Shown here: positions 22,892 through 32,135 of the stretch, piece after piece
Layout of the letters: each line of letters opens with the position of its first letter
How positions within the stretch are numbered: position 1 is the stretch's first letter
NCBI GenBank assembly: GCA_015143295.1
Contig: CM026563.1
Location: forward strand, 4,092,001 to 4,156,000
DNA from: Tetracentron sinense
Lineage: Eukaryota > Streptophyta > Magnoliopsida > Trochodendrales > Trochodendraceae
DNA length: 64,000 nt
Direction: 5' to 3'
Made by a program: the position numbers and the translations under genes
The notes under the pieces: generated by a model
The model's input: the letters and a program-made list of their open reading frames with translations, nothing else
Database searches by the model: none
What the model was told of the DNA's origin: nothing

Positions 22892-24128
22892 CTTGCACGA
22901 CATCGTCGGATGCACGTGCGTCTCTTTCCGATAGAGCAAAAACTCGACCCTGAGTGGCTGGGCGAGGAGGCCGGGCAGACTGTGAGGCCCTCGAAGCCTG
23001 AGAAGAGCTAGGCTGAGATGTCTGCCTAATCGGGGGCCTGCTCCCCGAAGACTGAGCTGGCATTAGACGTCGGGGACAATCCCGAATCATGTGGCCCTGG
23101 TCGCCACAATGAAAACAGCCTCCTGTAGCCTTCCGACATTCCCCTGCTGGATGCCTCCTTCCACAAAGGGTGCAGACATCATGTGAATAAGTGGGAGGAG
23201 TATAACCCGTAGCCTGAGTCACTGCGGGGCGAGGAGCATACGAGGTAGCCGGGCGAAAAGCCGGTGGAGTAAAAGGGCGGGGGGCCTGTGGTGCCGAGTA
23301 CATCCTCTGTGACTGAGCCGGCCCTGCGGACTGATAAGACATAGTCCTAGCTCTCTTCTCCCCTGAACTACTAGACTGTCCCTTCTCTATTCCTCTTCTC
23401 TTAAAGAACTCTTCGGAATTAGACTCGGCCAACAATGCTTTGTCCACAACTTCTGAATATGTCTCATGTCGGAACATTGAGACACGATCCTTGAGGTAGG
23501 CCTTCAACCCCCTCTCGAATTTCCGGGCCTTCATAGCCTCGGTAGCTATCATGTGTGGAGCAAATCGAGATAGCTCTGAGAACTTGGCTTCGTAAGCCGC
23601 TACAGACATATTACCTTGCTCCAAGGTAATAAATTCAATTTCTTTCTTTTCTTTCATCCCAACCGGAAAGTATTTCTTGTAGAAAACGTCCAAGAATTCT
23701 CCCCATGTCCATTCTTGGCCTTGCCGGGTCAACTCTCGGGTCCGAAGTGCAGACTTCCACCAATGGTCGGCCTCGCCTTCAAGCATAAAGGCAGCCCATG
23801 TGACCCTCTCTACTTCCGTAGGTGCCAAAACCGAGAATATCTTCTCAAGTTGCCGAATCCAACCCTCGGCAACAAGTGGATCAATGCTTCCACAAAAAGT
23901 TGGAGGCCTCATCCTCCGGAAAGCTTCTATCCCGGCTTGGGCTCGGTTAGGAGGAGCCGGTATAAGTGCCGCATTAGGCGGGGTGGCCGGTTGCCTTGCC
24001 GCCAACATAGCCAAGGTCTCGGCTATGGATGCGAATGCTTGGGCAAAGTCGGGTTGATCATCACCCGATGGAGCATCACCTCCATTACCCCTCGTGTTGT
24101 ACCCGCGACCCCGGGTATTGCGTCTCAT
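22875..24128 (-). CDS. Element B Gag, copy 1
   Basis: 417 codons, near-identical to 30554-31807 (for example Thr versus Ser in a Pro-rich stretch near residue 293). Retrotransposon Gag core at about residues 70-235 and zinc knuckles at about 325-365. The start is the Met of MRRNTRGRGYNTRG. If the predicted intron is not removed, translation ends four to five codons after the knuckle-tail exon, giving Gag alone. Confidence 0.85.
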   Translation of the reverse strand: MRRNTRGRGYNTRGNGGDAPSGDDQPDFAQAFASIAETLAMLAARQPATPPNAALIPAPPNRAQAGIEAFRRMRPPTFCGSIDPLVAEGWIRQLEKIFSVLAPTEVERVTWAAFMLEGEADHWWKSALRTRELTRQGQEWTWGEFLDVFYKKYFPVGMKEKKEIEFITLEQGNMSVAAYEAKFSELSRFAPHMIATEAMKARKFERGLKAYLKDRVSMFRHETYSEVVDKALLAESNSEEFFKRRGIEKGQSSSSGEKRARTMSYQSAGPAQSQRMYSAPQAPRPFTPPAFRPATSYAPRPAVTQATGYTPPTYSHDVCTLCGRRHPAGECRKATGGCFHCGDQGHMIRDCPRRLMPAQSSGSRPPIRQTSQPSSSQASRASQSARPPRPATQGRVFALSERDARASDDVVQGTREF

Positions 24129-24438
24129 GATTTATCCTGAGAACGACAATACAACATGAGTCTAACTTGGATACGCACTTAGTACAATTTCGCAATTCAC
24201 TTAATACATATTCATCAAGCACATTTAATAAGTACAACACAATAATGTACACATGGTATATAACACAATAGCATAACATACAATCCGTGTTCCTAGTGTA
24301 GGACTCTATGTTCGGTTGAAGTTCAACCCATTTTGACTAAGACTAACTTGTTAGTCTATACTTGGAATACAACTCTCTAAGGTGATTCTAATACCTTGTT
24401 CAATCATCTAAGTGACCCTAGGGACTCTAATGCCTAGA

Positions 24439-24450
24439 GCTCTGATACCA
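24439..24450 (-). other. Primer-binding site of element B copy 1 (tRNA-Met type)
   Basis: On the minus strand TGGTATCAGAGC, the complement of the plant initiator tRNA-Met 3' end, four bases from the LTR2 boundary at 24455. Confidence 0.85.
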
Positions 24451-25149
24451 CTTCTGTCACGCCCCAAAATACCCCCTAGGAGTTAAGGGATACTTTAGAG
24501 GTGACTACGTGTACCTGTCAAACCATCCTGTAATGCAAGAGGCTAAACATAACATAATACAATGATAATCAGAGCGCGGAACTAAACATAAGTGCGAAAG
24601 CATAAGCCAACTTTTTCTTTTCTTCTATTACTCCATATAGTATTCCAAGTTAACATATACTAAATACAATCAAAGTAAAGGTGGACATGCCCACCTATCA
24701 AAATACAAAAAGGAACTTTCTAACACTGTCCTCTCAACAGTAGTCGAGGTATGGCCACACATCCAAGTCCCCATCCTCTTGAGACTGCCATGGGATAGGT
24801 GGCTCCCTCTCCTCTACATACTCCTCCTCGACCCAAGGCTCGGGGTCGAGGACATCCACAGTACCTGCCGACATAAAAGTACGGCTGAGCATGGAATACT
24901 CAGCGAGTACAAACTACTAGCTAACCATAACAATAGCGAAAGCATAACAACAGTGAGCAATACAAGATATTAATTTAAAGCAATAGTGAAAGCATAAGAT
25001 ACATAGCCATATCTTAACATGCGTGTATGAATGCAAAAACCTCGGTAAAACTCATGTCTCGGAAACCCTTTTCGTGTCTCGGTCAAATCATGTATGTGTG
25101 TCGTGTCTTGTCTTGTATTTCATGTCTTGATTTGTTCTTGACTTGTATA

Positions 25150-25632
25150 CTTGTGAGCCAGAGGCTAGCACCCTTCCTTGGGCTACCAACCTCCTTGTCA
25201 TGTTCTCTCTTGCATTTCACTTGTGAGCCAGAGGCTAGCACCCTTCCTGGGGCTACCAGCCTCCTTGTCATGTTCTTATTCCGTTTCTCTTGTGAGCCAG
25301 AGGCTAGCACCCTTCCTGGGGCTACCAACCTCCTTGTCATGTTCTTGTTCCATTTCTCTTGTGAGCCAGAGGCTAGCACCCTTCCTGGGGCTACCAACCT
25401 CCTTGTCATGTTCTTGATTCATTTCACTTGTGAGCCAGAGGCTAGCACCCTTCCTGGGGCTACCAACCTCCTTGTCCTGTTCTTGATTCATTTCTCTTGT
25501 GAGCCAGAGGCTAGCACCCTTCCTTGGGCTACCAACCTCCTTGTCATGTTCTTGATTCATTTCTCTTGTGAGCCAGAGGCTAGCACCCTTCCTTGGGCTA
25601 CCAACCTCCTTGTCATGTTCTTGATTCATCAT
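25150..25632. repeat. 69-bp tandem array in LTR2, seven copies
   Basis: Units begin CTTGTGAGCCAGAGGCTAGC at about 25150, 25220, 25289, 25358, 25427, 25496 and 25565. The period of 69 is a multiple of three, which keeps long spurious frames open on both strands. Confidence 0.92.
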
Positions 25633-26596
25633 ATACAAATACAATCTTGGAAAACCCGGTTTCATGCATGCATGCGTGCTTGTGTGCTTGTCAATGGTGG
25701 TAATCATGATGACATACTTAAAAGGGGCGGATCACATGACTATGGCATTTCAATCCTTAACATAGTGGTATGAAAATTTAGGCAACATATAGCACATTTG
25801 AGCAATTTATCATTTCTAAGAACATTTACACAATTTCTATTTCCATTTTCTTCATTAATTCCATTTATCCCTTGTTTAGTCATTTTATCAAACACCCGGT
25901 GGGCCACATTTCTTAGTCCTTCCATTTCCCTTATTTAGTGCGTATTTTTCATCAAGACATCAAGGTACATTTGTTATTTGTAAAGTGCCCATCTTCCATT
26001 TTCCATTTCACACATCACACAACATCCATACGGCATCCAATCGCCTCAATCGACATCCCATCCACACATCCATACCTTTTTCTTATCTTGTTTATATTTA
26101 GTGGAGATGATACATTTTATAAGGAAGTAAACATACTACCAAGAGTCACATTTCACAATAGAAAATCTAGACTATTGCTAAAGAAAGTTAGTAGAGTGTA
26201 CTAACCTTGAATCAAGGCTTGATCCTTAGTAGAAACCTTGATTGAAGCTCCAACTTGCAAGAAGAAAGATCCTTGCTTGAAGAAGGCTTAGTGTGGGGAA
26301 AACAACCTTGAAGTTGCCGTAGAAAACGCTGCCCTACCTTGGAGAAGGAGTCCCACACGAACTTGAGGTTGGATTTTCGAAATCCAAGCTTTTAGGGATG
26401 CTCTTGGGGTGCTTAAACCATTGATCTTACTCTCAAATGGAAAGGGGGTTTTGGAACCCTAGTTTCTTCTCCCTCTCTCTCAAATATCCCTAAGTGTTGC
26501 AAGTGAGGCCTCAAAGGGTCGAGCAAACCCTTATGGGTAAGGGTTTAACACCCAAAAGACGAAAACGCCCTTACTGAAATTTCTGCAAAAACGCGA

Positions 26597-26785
26597 AGAC
26601 CGAGCGATCGGTGGTTATGACCGATCGATCGGTTGCCTACCGAGCGATCGGTGTTTATGACCGATCGACCGGTCAAAAACTCACTCTCTGGAAAATTTCC
26701 CCATACAAAATTTCTGACCGTGCGATAGATACCGATCGATCGGTTATGGACCGATCGATCGCTGACTGGACCGAGCGATCGGTCT
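26597..26785. repeat. Cluster of CGATCGATCGG palindromes in LTR2
   Basis: About eight imperfect copies of an ACCGATCGATCGGT-like palindrome spaced by 20-50 bp in the U3 part of the LTR (element sense). A second copy is at about 34278-34466 in LTR3. Confidence 0.8.
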
Positions 26786-26995
26786 TCTGTATGTCTGGAC
26801 TGTTTTGACCATATCTTTTGACTCGCTCGTCGGATTTCGACGATTCAACTTGCGTTGGGTTCGTCTTTCGAAAACGCACATTTCTGATGTTTTGGAATTT
26901 CCGATTTCTTCCTTATTTATTAATTAGACTACAAAAACGGCCAATTAGCTACGAAGGTGCTACTCATTAAGGATGAAAAAGTCCGGGGTGCTACA

Positions 26996-27010
26996 TTCTC
27001 CCCCCCTTAC
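26996..27010 (-). other. Polypurine tract of element B copy 2
   Basis: On the minus strand GTAAGGGGGGGAGAA, immediately next to the LTR2 terminus. Confidence 0.8.
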
Positions 27011-27105
27011 AAAAATTTCGTCCTCGAAATTTGGACAATGCGTGCTTTACAATTTAAACAACTTAGCATAACAATTTGAAATAAAATTACAAGTCATACA
27101 TAAAA

Positions 27106-30100
27106 TCATTCAAACAACTCGGGGTGCTTCGCCTTGACTTCGGCCTCACGTTCCCATGTAGCCTCTTCCGGAGCGTGATGTTGCCATTGCACGAGAACTA
27201 GCGGAATAGTCTTGTTGCGAAGTACTTGGTCTCTTCGATCCAAAATATGAACCGGCTTCTCAACCAAAGTGAGATCCTCTCGAATCTCAACCGGATCAAG
27301 CTCGATGACGTGAGAAGGATCCGGGATGTACTTCCGAAGCTGGGAGATATGAAACACGTTGTGGACCGCCGCCATGTGAGCGGGCAAAGCAACACGGTAA
27401 GCCACCTCGCCAACTCGAGTAATGATCTCGAACGGACCCACATATCTCGGGCTAAGCTTGCCTCTCTTCCCGAATCGCATAACACCTTTGGTCGGTGAAA
27501 TCCTTACAAACACAAAATCACCGACTCGGAATTCAAGATCCCTCCTTCGGTTGTCGGCATAGCTTTTCTGTCTATCTTGTGCGGTCTTCAACCTCTCCCG
27601 GATAAGCTTGACCCTATCCGCGGTTTGTTCAATTAACTCGGGGCCCAAGATCTTTCTTTCTCCCACTTCATCCCAATACAACGGGGATCTACAACTTCTT
27701 CCGTACAAAGCCTCGAAAGGCGCCATTTGTATGCTTTCTTGATAACTATTGTTGTAAGCGAATTCCACCAAAGGTAGGTGATCTTCCCAACTTCCCTTGA
27801 AGTCTAGCATACATGCTCGGAGCATATCTTCAATAACCTGATTCACCCTCTCGGTTTGCCCGTCGGTCTGTGGGTGGAAAGCTGTGCTAAAGTCTAATCG
27901 GGAGCCCATTGCACCTTGAAAACTTTTCCAAAACCTGGATGTGAATCTTGGGTCTCTATCCGACACAATACTCACTGGCACCCCGTGTAATCGGACTATT
28001 TCCTTGATGTATAGCTCCGCTAACTGATTGGAGTTGAATGTAGTCCGGTACGGTAAGAAATGAGCGGACTTCGTGAGTCTATCAACAACTACCCATATAG
28101 CATCGGTCTTCCTAACCGTCTTCGGCAATCCCACGATAAAGTCCATAGAGATATGTTCCCATTTCCACTCGGGAATAGGGAGAGACTGCAGAAGACCTGC
28201 CGGTCTCAAATGCTCCGCTTTCACCTGTTGGCACACCAAACACCGTGCCACATACTCCGCAACCTCCCTCTTCATGTTTCGCCACCAAAAGTGACTCTTG
28301 AGGTTCCGATACATCTTTGTCCCTCCGGGATGCACTGTATACTTAGACCGGTGAGCCTCGTCCATAATCTCTCTCCGAAGGTCTACATTGGCTGGGACAC
28401 AAAGTCTTCCCTTGAATGTAATAGCACCTCGGCTAGTGAGAGAGAAGTCCGTACTACCCTTGGCCACTTCCTTATCCCTGAAAGCCAACAAGTCAGTGTC
28501 TGTGGCTTGATACTCCTGGATCAAGTCTATAAGGTACGGCCGAACTGTAACATTTGCCAAAACCGGACCGCGGACAGAATCGTTCACACTGATGTCTAGA
28601 TTTGCCAAATCGTCTAACAGTCTCCATTCCCGCACCAACATGTGAGCCAACAACCCCGATGGTTTCCTACTCAGAGCATCTGCCACCACATTTGCTTTTC
28701 CCGGGTGATATTGGATAGTGCACTCGTAGTCCTTTAAGAACTCAATCCAACGCCGTTGTCGTAAGTTTAACTCTTTTTGGGAAAAGAGATACTTGAGGCT
28801 CTTGTGGTCCGTGTACACATAGAACCCTACCCCGTACAGATAATGTCGCCAAATTTTAAGTGCAAACACGACCGCCGCAAGCTCCAAGTCGTGAGTGGGG
28901 TAGTTCTTTTCATGCTCTTTCAACTGCCTTGATGCATAGGCAATGACTTTCTTGTGTTGCATTAGGACACACCCGAGTCCGACGTGCGAGGCATCACTAT
29001 ACACCTCATACCCAAAAGGTCCAGATGGCACAGTAAGGACAGGGGCTGTGGTGAGGCGTTTCTTCAACTCTTGGAAACTTACTTCACATCGGTCACTCCA
29101 ACTGAACTTTGCATTTTTCCTTGTCAAGTAGGTGAGAGGTGCAGCCAGACTGGAGAATCCCTCCACAAATCTCCGGTAGTAGCCTGCCAATCCGAGGAAA
29201 CTACGTATCTCCGTGACGCTCTTGGGCCTCTCCCAACTCATGACTGCCTCAACCTTGGCTGGATCTACAGAAATGCCCTCGGCCGACACCACGTGTCCAA
29301 GAAATGCGACCTTCTCTAACCAAAACTCGCACTTACTCAATTTGGCATATAGCCTATGCTCTCTCAACATCTCCAGAGCGAGGCGGAGGTCTCGTGCGTG
29401 ATCTTCCCGTGTCTGGGAATACACCAAAATGTCATCAATGAATACAATCACGCATCGATCCAAGTAAGATCGGAACACCCGGTTCATCAAATCCATGAAT
29501 GCCGCCGGTGCATTCGTCAGCCCAAAAGGCATGACAAGGAACTCGTAATGCCCATACCGAGTCCTGAAAGCCGTCTTCTGAACATCTTCCGCCTTGATCC
29601 TTAATTGGTGATACCCCGATCTAAGATCAATTTTGGAGAAGAATCTCGCTCCCTTCAGTTGGTCAAACAAGTCGTCTATCCTTGGCAAGGGATAACGATT
29701 CTTGATAGTTACCTTGTTCAACTGACGGTAGTCTATACACATCCTCATAGACCCGTCCTTCTTCTTCACAAAGAGAACCGGAGCTCCCCACGGAGAGACA
29801 CTTGGTTGGATGAAACCAAGTTGTTGTAACTCCTCAATCTGCTTCTTTAATTCTTCAAGCTCTATAGGGGCCATTCTATATGGTGCCCTTGAAATCGGAG
29901 CGGTACCCGGAGCAAGCTCTATAGCGAATTCAATCTCTCTATCAGGAGGTAATCCGGGAAGTTCTTCCGGGAACACATCTAAGAACTCACTCACAACTGG
30001 AATAGCCGATGAGTTTTGTGCTTCTGGGTGTGCTATACTCAAGGCTGCGAGGCGAGCAATGTCCCTCTCTCTTAATCCTCGGAAGTGAAAAGGCTTACCC

Positions 30101-30437
30101 CCTTCCTGCTTGAAATTCACCATCTTTTCAAAACACGCAACATGCCCGTGATGGCTTGCCAACCAATCCATACCAAGAATGACGTCAAAGTCTAAATCTT
30201 GGAAACCCAGGACGATAAGGTCGGCTAACAATTCATTCTCCCCCACTTGAACCACACTATCCCTGAATACCTTATCCGTATCAACCGACTTGCCGAGTGG
30301 AGTTGCAATGGTCAACTCCCGTTCCAACGGAGTAGCCTCAGTCGAAAAGCCCTTTGCAAAACTTGGGGAGACAAAAGAGTGAGTGGATCCTGTGTCTATC
30401 AACACTCGAGCGAGACATTCGTTCACTAATAAAGCGC
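27106..30437 (-). CDS. Element B Pol: protease, RT, RNase H, integrase, chromodomain
   Basis: About 1110 codons, fully open on the minus strand; the first Met is at 30426 but the exon probably starts at 30437 after a predicted intron. Residues counted from that Met: protease [11 protein letters not shown] (Asp11); RT about 190-390 with FIDD at 329-332; RNase H about 474-590 ([30 protein letters not shown]); integrase zinc region with His and CLVC at 692-732; DDE triad Asp762 (SMDFIVGLP), Asp823 (VSDRDPRF) and Glu859 (GQTERVNQ); GPF motif near 1000; chromodomain in the last 60 residues ([16 protein letters not shown]). The chromodomain is thought to steer integration to heterochromatin. All expected catalytic residues are present. 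Confidence 0.93.
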
Positions 30438-30570
30438 CTGTGCGATTAAGTAACTAATATAAGTAGATTTCAAATAATAACAAGCATCATACATAGGTAA
30501 CCCTCAGTATAACTAATCGCATAACAAACCACAAAATTTTATACAACTTAAAATCAAAATTCTCGCGTAC
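30438..30570 (-). other. Predicted 133-bp intron at the gag-pol boundary of element B
   Basis: On the minus strand the Gag frame reaches CAAG/GTACGC, runs into a stop within five codons, and an AT-rich 133-bp segment follows, ending in TTAATCGCACAG/GCG. Removing it joins the Gag frame to the protease frame without a stop and in phase, and places the junction at the conserved Gag-protease spacer. Donor GT, acceptor CAG, the T- and A-rich body and length are all normal for a plant intron. No splicing evidence is available; a stop-separated gag and pol used by another recoding route is the alternative. Confidence 0.62.
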
Positions 30571-31807
30571 CTTGCACGACATCGTCGGATGCACGTGCGT
30601 CTCTTTCCGATAGAGCAAAAACTCTACCCTGAGTGGCTGGGCGAGGAGGCCGGGCAGACTGTGAGGCCCTCGAAGCCTGAGAAGAGCTAGGCTGAGATGT
30701 CTGCCTAATCGGGGGCCTGCTCCCCGAAGACTGAGCTGGCATTAGACGTCGGGGACAATCCCGAATCATGTGGCCCTGGTCGCCACAATGAAAACAGCCT
30801 CCTGTAGCCTTCCGACATTCCCCTGCTGGATGCCTCCTTCCACAAAGGGTGCAGACATCATGTGAATAAGTGGGAGGAGTATAACCCGTAGCCTGAGTCA
30901 CTGCGGGGCGAGGAGCATACGAGGTAGCCGGGCGAAAAGCCGGTGGAGAAAAAGGGCGGGGGGCCTGTGGTGCCGAGTACATCCTCTGTGACTGAGCCGG
31001 CCCTGCGGACTGATAAGACATAGTCCTAGCTCTCTTCTCCCCTGAACTACTAGACTGTCCCTTCTCTATTCCTCTTCTCTTAAAGAACTCTTCGGAATTA
31101 GACTCGGCCAACAATGCTTTGTCCACAACTTCTGAGTATGTCTCATGTCGGAACATTGAGACACGATCCTTGAGGTAGGCCTTCAACCCCCTCTCGAATT
31201 TCCGGGCCTTCATAGCCTCGGTAGCTATCATGTGTGGAGCAAATCGAGATAGCTCTGAGAACTTGGCTTCGTAAGCCGCTACAGACATATTACCTTGCTC
31301 CAAGGTAATAAATTCAATTTCTTTCTTTTCTTTCATCCCAACCGGAAAGTATTTCTTGTAGAAAACGTCCAAGAATTCTCCCCATGTCCATTCTTGGCCT
31401 TGCCGGGTCAACTCTCGGGTCCGAAGTGCAGACTTCCACCAATGGTCGGCCTCGCCTTCAAGCATAAAGGCAGCCCATGTGACCCTCTCTACTTCCGTAG
31501 GTGCCAAAACCGAGAATATCTTCTCAAGTTGCCGAATCCAACCCTCGGCAACAAGTGGATCAATGCTTCCACAAAAAGTTGGAGGCCTCATCCTCCGGAA
31601 AGCTTCTATCCCGGCTTGGGCTCGGTTAGGAGGAGCCGGTATAAGTGCCGCATTAGGCGGAGTGGCCGGTTGCCTTGCCGCCAACATAGCCAAGGTCTCG
31701 GCTATGGATGCGAATGCTTGGGCAAAGTCGGGTTGATCATCACCCGATGGAGCATCACCTCCATTACCCCTCGTGTTGTACCCGCGACCCCGGGTATTGC
31801 GTCTCAT
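30554..31807 (-). CDS. Element B Gag, copy 2
   Basis: Structural protein of the virus-like particle. 417 codons from the Met of MRRNTRGRGYNTRG. A Gly/Arg-rich head; Gag core at about 70-235 with WIRQLEKIF, FMLEGEADHWW, FLDVFYKKYFP and FERGLKAYL; a Ser/Pro/Gln-rich linker; then CTLCGRRHPAGEC and the canonical knuckle CFHCGDQGHMIRDC near 325-365. The frame is open about seven codons upstream of the chosen Met. The last few codons before the stop at 30554 lie within the predicted intron. Confidence 0.9.
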   Translation of the reverse strand: MRRNTRGRGYNTRGNGGDAPSGDDQPDFAQAFASIAETLAMLAARQPATPPNAALIPAPPNRAQAGIEAFRRMRPPTFCGSIDPLVAEGWIRQLEKIFSVLAPTEVERVTWAAFMLEGEADHWWKSALRTRELTRQGQEWTWGEFLDVFYKKYFPVGMKEKKEIEFITLEQGNMSVAAYEAKFSELSRFAPHMIATEAMKARKFERGLKAYLKDRVSMFRHETYSEVVDKALLAESNSEEFFKRRGIEKGQSSSSGEKRARTMSYQSAGPAQSQRMYSAPQAPRPFSPPAFRPATSYAPRPAVTQATGYTPPTYSHDVCTLCGRRHPAGECRKATGGCFHCGDQGHMIRDCPRRLMPAQSSGSRPPIRQTSQPSSSQASRASQSARPPRPATQGRVFALSERDARASDDVVQGTREF

Positions 31808-32119
31808 GATTTCTCCTGAGAACGACAATACAACATGAGTCTAACTTGGATACACAATTAGTACAACTTTCGCAATTCGCTCAATACATATTCATCAAGC
31901 ATACTTAATAAGCACAACACAATTAATGCACATATGGTATATAACACAATAGCATAACATACAATCCGTGTTCCTAGTGTAGGACTCTATGTTCGGTTGA
32001 AGTTCAACCCATTTTGACTAAGACTAACTTGTTAGTCTATACTTGGAATACAACTCTCTAAGGTGATTCTAATACCTTGTTCAATCATCTAAGTGACCTT
32101 AGGGACTCTAATACCTAGA

Positions 32120-32131
32120 GCTCTGATACCA
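32120..32131 (-). other. Primer-binding site of element B copy 2 (tRNA-Met type)
   Basis: TGGTATCAGAGC on the minus strand, four bases from the LTR3 boundary at 32136. Confidence 0.87.
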
Positions 32132-32135
32132 CTTC

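Larger units (their letters stand above)
24455..26995 (-). repeat. Element B LTR2 (2541 bp), shared by both units
   Basis: Starts TGTCACGCCCC and ends GGGGTGCTACA. Same length as LTR3 (32136-34676), with only a few visible differences (for example TGTCACGCCCC versus TGTCACACCCC at the start). It is flanked by the PBS of unit 1 on its left and the polypurine tract of unit 2 on its right, so it serves as 5' LTR of the left unit and 3' LTR of the right unit. It contains a 69-bp tandem array and a cluster of GATCGATCGG palindromes, and no gene. Confidence 0.9.

Noticed and set aside
23616..24140. 174-codon plus-strand frame opposite element B gag
   Set aside because: Shadow of the Gag frame; present at 31295-31819 for the same reason.
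25027..25773. 248-codon plus-strand frame with repeated CEPEASTLPGATNLL, and mirror frames on the minus strand
   Set aside because: It is the 69-bp LTR tandem repeat read in a frame; the period is divisible by three and it recurs in the other LTR. Not a gene. The same holds for 32708-33454.
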